Of a stretch of DNA of 20,466 bases, positions 1-7,876 are shown piece after piece. Source of the stretch: CAIQPS01 sp964631965 (lineage in GTDB: Bacteria; Actinomycetota; Thermoleophilia; RBG-16-64-13). Each line of letters opens with the position of its first letter. The first letter of the stretch is position 1. A program made the position numbers and the translations under genes. Location of the stretch: positions 1-20,466 of the forward strand of contig CAZWAR010000056.1 of assembly GCA_964631965.1 (NCBI GenBank), given 5' to 3'. The notes beneath the pieces were generated by a model. That model saw only the letters and a program-made list of their open reading frames with translations, was not told the DNA's origin and searched no databases.

Positions 1-2039
1 CCTTCGCCGGCGGGCGGCTGGTCGTCTGGCGCGCGGACACCGGGCTGCAGGCGGAGTTCACCGTATATGGTTCCGGCTTGCCGATCCTCTTCAGCTTCCG
101 CGGCGCGTTCGAGCGGACGGCGACCGCCGCGACCGGGTCATTCGAGGACGTCTGGAAGGCCAGCGTGGCGGCCGTGACAGGCCTGGGAGCCACCCGGGTG
201 GTGATCACCCAGAGAGCCACGATGGGGCCGCTCGACTCCGAGGAGAGCCCTGGCGTTGCGCCCGTCCAAGAAGGGACGTCCGAGACCACGGTGGAGGAGC
301 TCCTGGATCCAGCAGGCGGACGAGGCCGCTTGACCATCCACGTAACCGACCAATCGACCCACCGCCGGTGGATCACCAAGACGGTCGACGGCACCCGCGA
401 GCTCACCACCATCGTGGACCCGCAGTCGAGCGCGACCGCGCCGGCCACAAGCGTGGAACTCCGGCAAGCACCGGTCGGTCTTCCTCTACCTCTCTGGGCC
501 GGAGGAGACGACCCGGACGCGCCGGGCTATGCCCACCTGCTGCCGTCCGGCTCACGACTGGAGGGTCGGGTGCAGATCACCCCGGACGGAGGCAGGATGC
601 TTTCCTGGCAGCAGAAGAGTGGGGCGATCTCCTCCTTCGAGACGACTCTGACCCTCGACCGCGATCTCCTGCCCGTCCGGTTGGAGATCGTCGGCGCGGA
701 GAGGGCGGAAGGGGGCACCCTGGAGAGGACCACGGTCATCGAGTACCGGTTCATCCGAGACGCCTCCTTCCGGGAGTCAGACTTCTCGACGGAACTCCCC
801 GACCGCACGGCGCTGGCCGATTCGGCCTACGAGTTTTACGCCGGTACAGGCTCGCCGCTCACAGCGAGGGTGGATTGGGGCCAGTACTGGCTGGGGCCCG
901 AGATGGCCGGATCCGAGGCGGGCGACTGGAAGCTGGAGAGCGGCCGGTATCACACCCCTCCCTCCCGGCCGACGCCGTCCGGCGTAGAGCCGGCCGACGA
1001 GTACGTCTCCTTGACGTACTGGGGCCCGTGGACGGGCGATCCTCCGGAGAGGCTGGAAGTGGAGGTACGGGCCCCGAACGCGCCGATGACCGCTGCCGCC
1101 CGGCAACTGGCCGAGCAACAGGTGAACCGGGGTGACTGGACCCGCGAGGACCGGACTGTGGCCGGACAACCGGCGGTCGTCTATATGGGGCCGGCCGACG
1201 GAGTCGCCGGCCGCACCGACTCCGTGTACGTGTTCATGGCCGATGCCTTCGTCGCAGTGGATCTCTGGAACCGGGCCGACCCGGACAAGGTGCTCGCATC
1301 CCTCACCCGGGTCACGGAAAGCCTGGGGGTGACCGACCTGCTTGCCACGTACTCCACCGTGTACGAGTGTGACCGCATCAGGCAGTTGAACGTCAGAGTC
1401 GCCACCGAGTACGCGGGTGGGGTCCTGGTCGCCCCGGGCGATGAGTACGACCTCGATGGCCGACTCGGCCCGCGCACCCGCGAACGGGGCTTCTATCCCG
1501 TCCCCGGCATCACTGCACCCGGCACGGTCGATCTCATTCTTCAAGGCGCCGTCGGCCAGGTCGCCACCACCCTCTTCAATGCGGCACTTCTCGCAGGCTT
1601 GGAGATAACCGAACGCCACAACAACTCCCTCTTCATAGCCCACTATCCGCAGGGCCGCGACGCTGCCGTGGTCGCCGGCGGAGACAACCTGCGCTTCGTC
1701 AACGACACCGACCACTGCCTATGGATAGTGGGGGCATCGGACGGGGTCGCGACAACTTTCCGCATCTACGGCACCGACGACGGCCGGAGGGTGGAGATCG
1801 GCACCGGCGACTTCTACAACATTGTCGAGCGAACGACGGTGACGGTCCCTGACCCGGGGCTGGCGGAAGGCAAGACCGGGGTCTACGAGGGAGGCCAAGA
1901 GGGCCGGGAACTCCGGACGTTCCGCATGGTGACCATGCCGGATGGAACCGTGTTGCACGACGACACGTTCATCAGTCTGTGGCCGATGCGCGCGGAGGAG
2001 ATACACGTCGGCACGAAGACCACAAGTGTGGCCGGGTAG
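1..2039 (+). CDS. VanW-domain protein with LolA-like N-terminal region; 5' end outside window
   Basis: The reading frame is open to the left edge (first whole codon at 3), so the gene begins upstream; the TTG at 78 is probably internal. The last ~220 residues are a VanW domain, recognisable from APGDEYDLD, GPRTRERGF, ERHNNSLF, GRDAAV and RFVNDTDH, all matched in the next gene. The family hallmark GGGICQVSTT is replaced here by QGAVGQVATT (1542-1571), losing the glycines and the cysteine. The region before it is rich in predicted beta strands and contains a stretch like LolA/RseB-type carriers (SGAISSFETTLTLDRDLLPV, then YRFIRDASFRESDF), then a stretch reminiscent of the DUF4367-type domains that often follow LolA-like folds. 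VanW proteins are secreted or membrane-anchored and of uncertain biochemical role; some occur in vancomycin-resistance clusters. The signal sequence, if any, lies outside the window. VanW assignment is firm; the N-terminal fold is inferred. Confidence 0.85.
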   Translation, partial: FAGGRLVVWRADTGLQAEFTVYGSGLPILFSFRGAFERTATAATGSFEDVWKASVAAVTGLGATRVVITQRATMGPLDSEESPGVAPVQEGTSETTVEELLDPAGGRGRLTIHVTDQSTHRRWITKTVDGTRELTTIVDPQSSATAPATSVELRQAPVGLPLPLWAGGDDPDAPGYAHLLPSGSRLEGRVQITPDGGRMLSWQQKSGAISSFETTLTLDRDLLPVRLEIVGAERAEGGTLERTTVIEYRFIRDASFRESDFSTELPDRTALADSAYEFYAGTGSPLTARVDWGQYWLGPEMAGSEAGDWKLESGRYHTPPSRPTPSGVEPADEYVSLTYWGPWTGDPPERLEVEVRAPNAPMTAAARQLAEQQVNRGDWTREDRTVAGQPAVVYMGPADGVAGRTDSVYVFMADAFVAVDLWNRADPDKVLASLTRVTESLGVTDLLATYSTVYECDRIRQLNVRVATEYAGGVLVAPGDEYDLDGRLGPRTRERGFYPVPGITAPGTVDLILQGAVGQVATTLFNAALLAGLEITERHNNSLFIAHYPQGRDAAVVAGGDNLRFVNDTDHCLWIVGASDGVATTFRIYGTDDGRRVEIGTGDFYNIVERTTVTVPDPGLAEGKTGVYEGGQEGRELRTFRMVTMPDGTVLHDDTFISLWPMRAEEIHVGTKTTSVAG

Positions 2040-2136
2040 AGCAAGCTGCCACAAATTGGAGGGTCTCGGACGTAACATGATATGCGTTGCGCCTGCCGCA
2101 GAGGGGCGGGCGGCAGGCCGGGGAGGGGGCCTTCAC

Positions 2137-3975
2137 ATGGGTGGTCGCAAGGCGGAGAGACGGCGGCGGTCGGTCCGGATGTGGGCGATCGTGGCCGCCG
2201 GGGTTGTCGTGGTTCTGTTCGCGCTTGCCGTGCTCGTCGATTCGGCCGCCTCCTACGGTAAGATCCATTCGGGGATCAGCGTGGCCGGCGTCGACCTGGG
2301 GGGGATGAGCAGGGACGAGGCCGTATCGGCATTGAGCGACGTGGTCAAGAAGGCGGGCAAGACGTCGATCAAACTCACTGCGGACCGTCGCACATGGATA
2401 GTCAAGCCGGCAGACGTGGATGTCATCCTCGATGTTGACGGAGCGGTGACCGCGGCCCTCCAAATCACCCGCAAGAGCAACTTCCTGGTGGATCTCGGCA
2501 CCCGCTGGAAGCTGTACTTCACGAGGAGGGACCTGCCCCTCTCGGGGAGCCTCGAGAACACCAAGCTCGTGGAGATCGTCGCGACGATCGCGAAGCAGGT
2601 CGATGTTGCTCCCGTCGACGCCGGGCTGGACATCGAAGATGGAGCGATAACGGTTATCGAGAGCGCCGACGGGCAGGTCGTGGACCAGGCGCTGCTGGCG
2701 CACGAGTTGGGCCCGCGGCTGCTGGCCTTCGAAAGCGGCACTCTGGCGGTGCCGATCGTGGCGAAGAAGCCAGCCGTCACGGCCGAAGACAACGCGGCGG
2801 CCCAGAAGCAGGCGGAGACGATGATCAGCGGGCCGGTCACGGTGACGGCCGGCGACAAGCAGTGGACCGTGACTCCGGAGCAGATCGCCGATTCCATGGG
2901 CTTCAGGGCGGAGATGAAGGGAGATGTGTCCACCCTCGTCCCCTTCGTCGATCCGGACAAGCTCCGGCCGTTCCTTGAAGGAGTCGCCCCCGACGTCTTG
3001 GTGAAGGCGACGGACGCAACGTTCCACCACGACGCGACCCGGGTATGGATAGATCCCGCAAAGAACGGGGTCCAATTGGATGCGGAGGCCACTGCGGCGG
3101 CTGTCACCGCGGCGACGTTCCGCGCCAGTAGCCGAACCGTGGCGGTGGTGACCAAGGAGTTGGAGCCGAAGCTCACGACGGCCAAGGCCGAGGCCATGGG
3201 CATCGAGGAGAGGCTTACCGTCTTCAGCACCACGTATCAGTGCGAGAAGGACCGCCAGACCAACGTCAAGATGGCCACCAAATATGCGACCAACATCTTT
3301 CTGGCGCCAGGCGAGGAGTACAACTTCGACAAGCAGGTCGGCCCCCGCACGGTGGCTCGGGGCTTCAAGCCTGCCGTCGGGATTACCGGCCCCGGGGAAC
3401 TGGAGGACGTGCTCGGGGGCGGGATCTGCCAGGTGTCGACGACGATGTTCAACGCGGTGGCGGGAGGAGCGGCAGGGCTCGAGATCCTCGAGCGCCACAA
3501 CCACTCTCTGTACATCAGTCACTATCCGAAGGGGAAGGACGCCACGGTGACTGCAGGCGGCAAGAACCTTCGCTTCAGGAACGACACCGACCACTACATC
3601 TGGATCACCGGCGAGTCCACCGGGGTCAAGACGACAATCATGGTGTGGGGCACCGACCAGGGCCGCTCCACAGAGTGGACCGTGAGCGACTTCTACGACG
3701 TCGTGGGAATGGTCACGAGCACCATCACCGATCCCAACCTGCAGGTCGGCCGGTCGTCCCTGGTGAGCGCCGGACAGAAAGGGCAGAGGATCAAGACGAC
3801 GCGGTTGGTGAAGGAGGACGGCAAGGTGATCCACAAGGACGTCTGGAACAACTATTTCCCGATGTACCCGAGGACGATCGCCATCGGCACCGCGACAACC
3901 GCGACCACAACGACCACGACGACTGAGTCGACGACGACCACGGAGAGCACCACGACTACCACGGAGGTGGAGTGA
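2137..3975 (+). CDS. Membrane-anchored VanW-family protein with peptidoglycan-binding-like repeats
   Basis: A 612-residue protein. I chose the ATG at 2137 because GGGAGGGGG lies about 6 nt upstream and the product then opens with a basic segment (GGRKAERRRRS) followed by one membrane segment (about residues 15-37); an in-frame ATG at 2077 has poorer spacing. After the anchor come two regions of the type found before VanW domains (PG_binding_4 / YoaR-like), beginning GISVAGVDLGGMSRDEAV. The VanW domain occupies roughly residues 360-580 and keeps the intact GGGICQVSTT motif (3415-3444). The final ~28 residues are almost entirely Thr with some Ser and Glu, typical of an exposed, possibly glycosylated wall-spanning tail. 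The VanW domain is clearly paralogous to that of the preceding gene, 97 bp upstream on the same strand. The likely site of action is outside the membrane at the cell wall; the activity is unknown. Confidence 0.9.
   Translation: MGGRKAERRRRSVRMWAIVAAGVVVVLFALAVLVDSAASYGKIHSGISVAGVDLGGMSRDEAVSALSDVVKKAGKTSIKLTADRRTWIVKPADVDVILDVDGAVTAALQITRKSNFLVDLGTRWKLYFTRRDLPLSGSLENTKLVEIVATIAKQVDVAPVDAGLDIEDGAITVIESADGQVVDQALLAHELGPRLLAFESGTLAVPIVAKKPAVTAEDNAAAQKQAETMISGPVTVTAGDKQWTVTPEQIADSMGFRAEMKGDVSTLVPFVDPDKLRPFLEGVAPDVLVKATDATFHHDATRVWIDPAKNGVQLDAEATAAAVTAATFRASSRTVAVVTKELEPKLTTAKAEAMGIEERLTVFSTTYQCEKDRQTNVKMATKYATNIFLAPGEEYNFDKQVGPRTVARGFKPAVGITGPGELEDVLGGGICQVSTTMFNAVAGGAAGLEILERHNHSLYISHYPKGKDATVTAGGKNLRFRNDTDHYIWITGESTGVKTTIMVWGTDQGRSTEWTVSDFYDVVGMVTSTITDPNLQVGRSSLVSAGQKGQRIKTTRLVKEDGKVIHKDVWNNYFPMYPRTIAIGTATTATTTTTTTESTTTTESTTTTTEVE
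3889..3972 (+). repeat. Thr-rich low-complexity tail coding repeat
   Basis: A run of ACN codons (ACG/ACC/ACA/ACT) interrupted by GAG-TCG or GAG-AGC encodes blocks of four to seven threonines separated by Glu-Ser pairs. It forms the extreme C terminus of the VanW protein. Such tracts are prone to slippage, so the length may vary between strains or be mis-assembled. Confidence 0.85.
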
Positions 3976-4067
3976 GGGACGTTCCCGCCGGGCAACACGG
4001 GTCTTCCGCGGCCCGGTGATGTACCCTTCTTTGGCAAGGGCGACACCGCCAGACCATACGGACCGAC

Positions 4068-4082
4068 AAGGAGCCCACCACG
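4068..4082 (+). promoter_or_regulatory. Shine-Dalgarno and probable ACG start codon
   Basis: AAGGAG (4068-4073), six spacer bases, then ACG at 4080. The frame from here encodes the expected N terminus of an ABC ATPase (SPSKTILLETHNLSRYY). Between the in-frame stop at 4017 and the ATG at 4197 there is no ATG, GTG or TTG in this frame, and a start at 4197 would cut off the first strands of the nucleotide-binding fold just before the Walker A loop. Either a rare ACG start or a T-to-C sequence error is implied. Confidence 0.6.
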
Positions 4083-4853
4083 AGCCCGAGCAAGACCATC
4101 CTGCTGGAGACGCACAACCTGAGCCGCTACTACAACCAGGTAGCGGCGCTGGAGTCTCTCGACCTCACTATCGCCGCCGGGGAATGCGTCGCCCTCATGG
4201 GCCCGAACGGGAGCGGCAAGACCACGGCCGCCGAACTCATCTGCGGACTACAGCAACCGACCGAGGGTTGGGTGCGCGTCGCCGGCTATTCGCTGGATCA
4301 CGAAAAGGAAGCGGTCGCGGCCCGCAAGCACCTGAGCTATGTGCCGGACAATCCTTACCTTTACCAGGATCTCACCGTGACCGATCATCTGCGGTTGGTG
4401 GCCACAGCCAACGGGATCTCCGGAAACGAGCAGGACAAGCGCATCCCGCGACTGCTCCAGTCACTTGGACTCGAGCACCGCGCCGACTTCTTTCCTGCCC
4501 AGTTGTCGCGGGGCATGCGGCAGAAGACGGCCATCGCCTGCGCGGTTATCAGACCGTTCTCGGTGCTCGTGCTCGACGAGCCGACCATCGGGCTCGACGC
4601 GGCCTCGATGGAGACCCTTCGCGACATGATCCTGCGGTCGAAGGGTACGAAGCGGGCGGTCCTGCTCATGACCCACGACGCGGCCTTCGCTCGTTCGGTG
4701 ACGACCCGGGTGCTCCACATCTCCGAGGGACAGGTGACTCCGGAAGAGGCGCCGGCGGAGCGGCGGAACTCGGTCGGGGCGTCAGCCACACCGACCATCG
4801 CAACGCCTGGTTCCACTCGGCGGCGCGCGCGGCGCCGTCCAACGGATGACTAG
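4080..4853 (+). CDS. ABC transporter ATP-binding protein
   Basis: A 257-residue cytoplasmic ATPase that would power the membrane protein encoded next. From the proposed ACG start, Walker A is GPNGSGKT (41-48), the signature is LSRGM (142-146), Walker B is VLVLDEP with D166 and E167, the D-loop is GLDAAS, and the switch histidine is H199 in MTHD. A Q-loop glutamine is seen in YLYQDLT. The protein resembles the exporter-type ATPases (CcmA/NatA group) that pair with a separate permease. The C-terminal ~35 residues, after HISEGQV, are Arg/Ala/Thr-rich and probably disordered. The stop overlaps the next start by 8 bp (4846-4853), indicating translational coupling. The family is certain; the substrate is unknown. 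If the start were at 4197 the protein would be 218 residues and lack its first beta strands. Confidence 0.9.
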   Translation, partial: TSPSKTILLETHNLSRYYNQVAALESLDLTIAAGECVALMGPNGSGKTTAAELICGLQQPTEGWVRVAGYSLDHEKEAVAARKHLSYVPDNPYLYQDLTVTDHLRLVATANGISGNEQDKRIPRLLQSLGLEHRADFFPAQLSRGMRQKTAIACAVIRPFSVLVLDEPTIGLDAASMETLRDMILRSKGTKRAVLLMTHDAAFARSVTTRVLHISEGQVTPEEAPAERRNSVGASATPTIATPGSTRRRARRRPTDD

Positions 4854-6513
4854 CCCCTCCACTCGCGGTCTGCTCTTTCCCGCTCCGGAGGTGAACGACC
4901 CCTCGTCTCCCGCCGACGCGCGGGATGTGCTGAGACTGCTCGCCCAGCTTCGGCCCGGTAAGTCGTGGCTCACAAGGGTCGAGAACCTCTACATCGCCCT
5001 GTTCACCATCGGCGTCCTGGTGGCGGTCACCTGGACGGTCTCCCGCCGGATCGGGGGGTTGTTCGTCGATGTCGCCGGCTTCTACCGGTCTGTCTGGGGC
5101 CCCGCGCTCATAGTACTGTTGTTCCTGGGCGTCTTCCGGTACAGCACCGTCCAGGGCTTCGTCTCCTTCTCGGAGGCCGACTGCCTATATCTCCTCCCGG
5201 CTCCGCTCCGGCGCAGCGCTCTGGTGCGGCCTCGCCTGCTCAGTGCAACCGTGCTTCTCGGGGCGGCAGGCGCCATCGTCGGGATACTCGCCTTGGTCGG
5301 CTCTTCGGGCTCGCACTCGGGCCTGCGGGTGGGCGAGGCCGCTCTCAGCGGCCTCGCTCTCGGCATGCTTCTCGTCGTGGGAAGCTGGCACGTGCAGCGG
5401 TTGCGCTGGGCGACGGCCTGGGCCATGCGGTTGACGATCCCGCTTATCGGCTTGGCCATCCTGCTTGCGTTCGCTCAATCCGGTGGCCATGAGGCCAAGG
5501 TCGCCGGGCTCTGGTCCGGGCCCTGGGGCTGGGGGATCCTGCCCCTCGTTTCGGATGCTCCGAGTTACGGCGTGGTGGGGTTGGGGCTGCTGTGGGCACT
5601 GACGCTGGCAGGCGTCGTGAGTCTCTACCGTACCGCCGGACACTGCACCATAGAGGGTTTCCGGATGCGAGCCCGGACCCGATCGCAGGTGGTGGCCAGT
5701 CTCTACGCCTTCGACTATCGCACCATCGGCCAGGCCGCCCGCGGCGACAAGGCGCAGACGTGGCAGGGCCGACTGCGCCTGCGCGCCCCAGCCAGGCCCA
5801 TGCTCAGCATCCCCTGGCACGGCGCCCTTGCGTTGCTTCGCTCTCCGATCCGCCTCGGTTGGGGGATCGTGCTGGCCGGCGCCGGAGTGTTCCTTCTCAC
5901 GTTGCAGCCCTACCGGATGGGCGCCCTGTGGGCCGGCGGGGCGGCCCTCTACCTTGCCGCTTCGTCCCTGCTCGAGCCGCTCCGCCAGGAGGTCGACACC
6001 CCGGGCGCGGCCAAGGTGCTCCTTCCCTGGCGCTTCGAAAGGATCCTGTGGCTTCACTGCCTCCTGCCTGCGGCCATTATGGTGCTCGCCGGAGCGCTGA
6101 CGCTGGCCGCGGGCTTGGCCTCGGGTTATCTCCGTGGCCAGCCCGTAGTCACTCTGGCGATACTACTCGTGCCGCTCACGTCCGTGGCGGTCTTCTCCGC
6201 GGGACTCTCCGGGCGCCGAGGCGGCCGGGTGTCGACCAACATGGTGCAACTGGCCGCCATGGACACCACCGGCTTCTCCTGGATCTTCGTGATCATCCAG
6301 CTCGCCATCTGGGCCATCCTGTCCCTGGTGGCCACCGTCGTGTCCGTCTGGCTGCTCGGTACGGCGGACTTCGCGCTCCGCCCGCTGCTCGCCGGGGAGT
6401 TCGGAATCCTCGCCCTTCTGGCCTTTGCCATGCAACGGGGCGTTTCGGCCAAGATGGGGCCCGGCTTCATGGAGCGAATGCTCGAGGCCCAGAGGGGGAG
6501 CGCGCAAACATAG
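4846..6513 (+). CDS. Polytopic membrane protein, putative ABC exporter permease
   Basis: A 555-residue protein with about 10-12 hydrophobic segments, the first near residues 50-65 (YIALFTIGVLVAVTWTV), followed by others around 80-95, 135-150, 165-180, 195-207, 230-255, and a block of further segments from about 340 to the C terminus. The pattern of a cytoplasmic loop after a SEADCLYLLPAP-like motif, and the coupling to an ATPase gene by an 8-bp overlap, are typical of large single-chain ABC exporter subunits such as the actinobacterial DUF6297 group or the bacterial ABC_export family; I cannot separate these by eye. With the ATPase it probably forms an exporter of unknown substrate. The neighbouring VanW genes hint at an envelope role, but there is no direct evidence for it. 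Confidence 0.8.
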   Translation: MTSPSTRGLLFPAPEVNDPSSPADARDVLRLLAQLRPGKSWLTRVENLYIALFTIGVLVAVTWTVSRRIGGLFVDVAGFYRSVWGPALIVLLFLGVFRYSTVQGFVSFSEADCLYLLPAPLRRSALVRPRLLSATVLLGAAGAIVGILALVGSSGSHSGLRVGEAALSGLALGMLLVVGSWHVQRLRWATAWAMRLTIPLIGLAILLAFAQSGGHEAKVAGLWSGPWGWGILPLVSDAPSYGVVGLGLLWALTLAGVVSLYRTAGHCTIEGFRMRARTRSQVVASLYAFDYRTIGQAARGDKAQTWQGRLRLRAPARPMLSIPWHGALALLRSPIRLGWGIVLAGAGVFLLTLQPYRMGALWAGGAALYLAASSLLEPLRQEVDTPGAAKVLLPWRFERILWLHCLLPAAIMVLAGALTLAAGLASGYLRGQPVVTLAILLVPLTSVAVFSAGLSGRRGGRVSTNMVQLAAMDTTGFSWIFVIIQLAIWAILSLVATVVSVWLLGTADFALRPLLAGEFGILALLAFAMQRGVSAKMGPGFMERMLEAQRGSAQT

Positions 6514-6570
6514 ACCGGGCGGGGTTCCGAGCGGTACGCGAGGCGGGTCTGGGAAGTGAGGAAGTGAGGG

Positions 6571-6595
6571 AGCGGCGGCCGGTCCCGCCGCCGCT
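6571..6595 (+). terminator. GC hairpin downstream of the ABC permease gene
   Basis: AGCGGCGG (6571-6578) and CCGCCGCT (6588-6595) form a perfect 8-bp stem with a 9-nt loop, 58 bp past the permease stop. There is no T-tract, which is common for high-GC terminators. It lies in the middle of a coding-like antisense stretch, so it could instead be a by-product of Gly/Arg codons on the minus strand. Confidence 0.35.
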
Positions 6596-6781
6596 GTACA
6601 CCGTGTCGGTGACCGTCCCCGACGACGAGCCGCCCAGGTAGACCCTGCATATGGAGCCCTGTTGGATGGCCGCCGAGGTCACCACTATGGACTGGAACTG
6701 CTTGCTGGGAGCGATGGTGACGACCTCCTCCCCGGGAACCGATATCGCCTCGAATTCGTACCGGAACGCGCTGGCCCCCAG
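6578..6781 (-). pseudogene. Protein-like remnant on the minus strand, no start codon
   Basis: The gap 6514-6976 has no convincing complete gene. In one minus-strand frame, however, 6781 down to 6578 reads as a well-composed extracellular-type sequence: ASAFRYEFEAISVP, then EEVVTIAPSKQFQSIVV, then TSAAIQQGSICRVYLGG and TVTDTVYSGGG. Third codon positions are nearly 90% G or C, which the plus-strand frame over the same bases does not show. No ATG, TTG or GTG precedes it in frame between the stop near 6941 and the GTG at 6685, and beyond SGGG the frame runs on into Arg/Pro-rich sequence antisense to the permease gene. It may be the decayed end of a secreted, beta-rich protein gene, or a frame-shifted short gene. 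No family is recognised. Confidence 0.35.
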
Positions 6782-6976
6782 GCGTCCACTCTCTTGAGAG
6801 CATCGGCCGCGTGGAGCTACCGGGCGGACCCGCGCTCCGGGCCCCGTGCAGCCGCTCCCGGCGAAACTGTGCGGCTCCCTTTCCCGACGACGGACGGCCG
6901 CTCCTCGGGCCTGGCTTGAGCATTCTCGGTCAAGGGCCGGTTAAACCGTAGACCCGCTCTCGCCGATACCTACACT

Positions 6977-7279
6977 GTGACCACGATGGGCGACAACTTT
7001 CCCCGACCTGCGGCAACCTTGACATTGCACTGCCGCTCCTGTTCGTCACCGCTGATCCAGGCCTCTGACTGGACCAAGCAGGCCGATACGCGCTGGTCTG
7101 TCAGGTTGTGGTGCCCGGAGTGTTGGCACGAGCAGACCGCGGTGCTGGACCGCGCCCAGGCAGCCTATCTCTCCATTGCTGTGGAAGAAGGTTTCGCATC
7201 GATCCTCGAGACACTAGAGGGTCTGGACGGGATCCCGATCGCGGAGCCCGGCGACCGCAAGCGACGCCACCCCCGCTGA
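6977..7279 (+). CDS. Small zinc-ribbon protein of unknown function
   Basis: A 100-residue soluble protein with two CxxC knuckles, C19-RS-C22 and C46-PE-C49, about 24 residues apart, which is the layout of a zinc ribbon. The second half is helical and acidic (YLSIAVEEGFASILETLEGL). The start is either GTG at 6977 or ATG at 6986; no Shine-Dalgarno sequence precedes either. TACACT at 6971-6976 ends nine bases before the ATG, so a leaderless transcript starting at or near 6986 is possible. It faces the DUF1828-like gene tail to tail with 77 bp between stops. Its role is not known; zinc ribbons of this type may bind nucleic acid or protein. Confidence 0.7.
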   Translation: MTTMGDNFPRPAATLTLHCRSCSSPLIQASDWTKQADTRWSVRLWCPECWHEQTAVLDRAQAAYLSIAVEEGFASILETLEGLDGIPIAEPGDRKRRHPR

Positions 7280-7356
7280 CGCCCACCGGATGCCCGGAGG
7301 CACGCTCCTCCAGGGCACGATCTCCAACCAGGCCGGCGCTTCTGAAGACCGAAGCC

Positions 7357-7845
7357 CTACCAGTTGATAAGGTCCGGCGCCCTCTCACTCCTGCGCGACA
7401 TGTGGAGCAGCGCGTCCTTGTACTTCGAGTGACGCAGACCGACCAACTCGGCGATCAGTTGCAGGAACCGCCAGAGATCGGCAGGCAGACCGTCGACGGT
7501 GGAGTCGAGAAAGAGCTGGCCTGAGCCCACCCGAGCCCCTTCCACCTCTTTTAGCGCGTGGAACACGGTCTTGCTCAGGATCATGTCAACCGATAGGTCC
7601 AGCCCTTGCTCGTCGAGACTCTTGATGAGCCCCCCGCCGTCGCTGATAAGGATGCGCCTCGGTCCCGGCGCGTCCGGCGCCACGGGGATGAGATGGAGCA
7701 CCAGCGGGCCCCGCCTGCCGGGGTACCGGAAAGGCGTGACCGCACGGATCCGTTCCCCACCGGCCAGCCTCTCCAGCAACCGCCGGTCACCCGCGGCAAG
7801 GCTTGCGAACTCCGCCGTCCCAATCTCGGTTATACCTTCGGTCAC
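7357..7845 (-). CDS. DUF1828-like protein
   Basis: A 162-residue soluble protein. The segment AVTPFRYPGRRGPLVLHLIPV followed by RILISDGGGLIKSLDEQGLD resembles the DUF1828 domain, in which a T-P-F strand pair is followed by an S-D-G/D-G turn and a helix. The rest is helical, ending in LWRFLQLIAELVGLRHSKYK. It starts at a GTG (7845-7843) preceded by GGAGA about 5 nt upstream. It lies 31 bp downstream of the coiled-coil gene on the same strand, so the two probably share a transcript. The family's function is not established; some members lie in phage or defence-like settings, which is not evident here. The family call is by pattern only. Confidence 0.65.
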   Translation of the reverse strand: MTEGITEIGTAEFASLAAGDRRLLERLAGGERIRAVTPFRYPGRRGPLVLHLIPVAPDAPGPRRILISDGGGLIKSLDEQGLDLSVDMILSKTVFHALKEVEGARVGSGQLFLDSTVDGLPADLWRFLQLIAELVGLRHSKYKDALLHMSRRSERAPDLINW

Positions 7846-7876
7846 GCCAGTCTCCAGTGTTCTTCTTCAGTCCTGC

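Noticed and set aside
777..1715. Minus-strand 312-codon open frame opposite the first VanW gene
   Set aside because: Shadow frame without recognisable motifs; the plus-strand domain is clear.
1972..3834. Long minus-strand open frame (620 codons) opposite the VanW gene
   Set aside because: Composition is rich in His, Arg, Gly and Asp, typical of a GC-rich antisense shadow, and the plus strand carries an unmistakable VanW protein.
3988..4016. CCGGGC / GCCCGG pair after the second VanW gene as a terminator
   Set aside because: Six-base arms with a 17-base loop in GC-rich DNA are weak and expected by chance; no T-tract.
4031..4059. TTGGCA as -35 with CATACG as -10 before the ABC ATPase gene
   Set aside because: The -10 matches only half of the consensus; the ATPase could equally be transcribed with the VanW genes.
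6662..6919. Plus-strand 85-codon open frame in the gap after the permease gene
   Set aside because: Third-position GC is low compared with real genes here and the opposite strand has the stronger coding signature; no ribosome-binding site.
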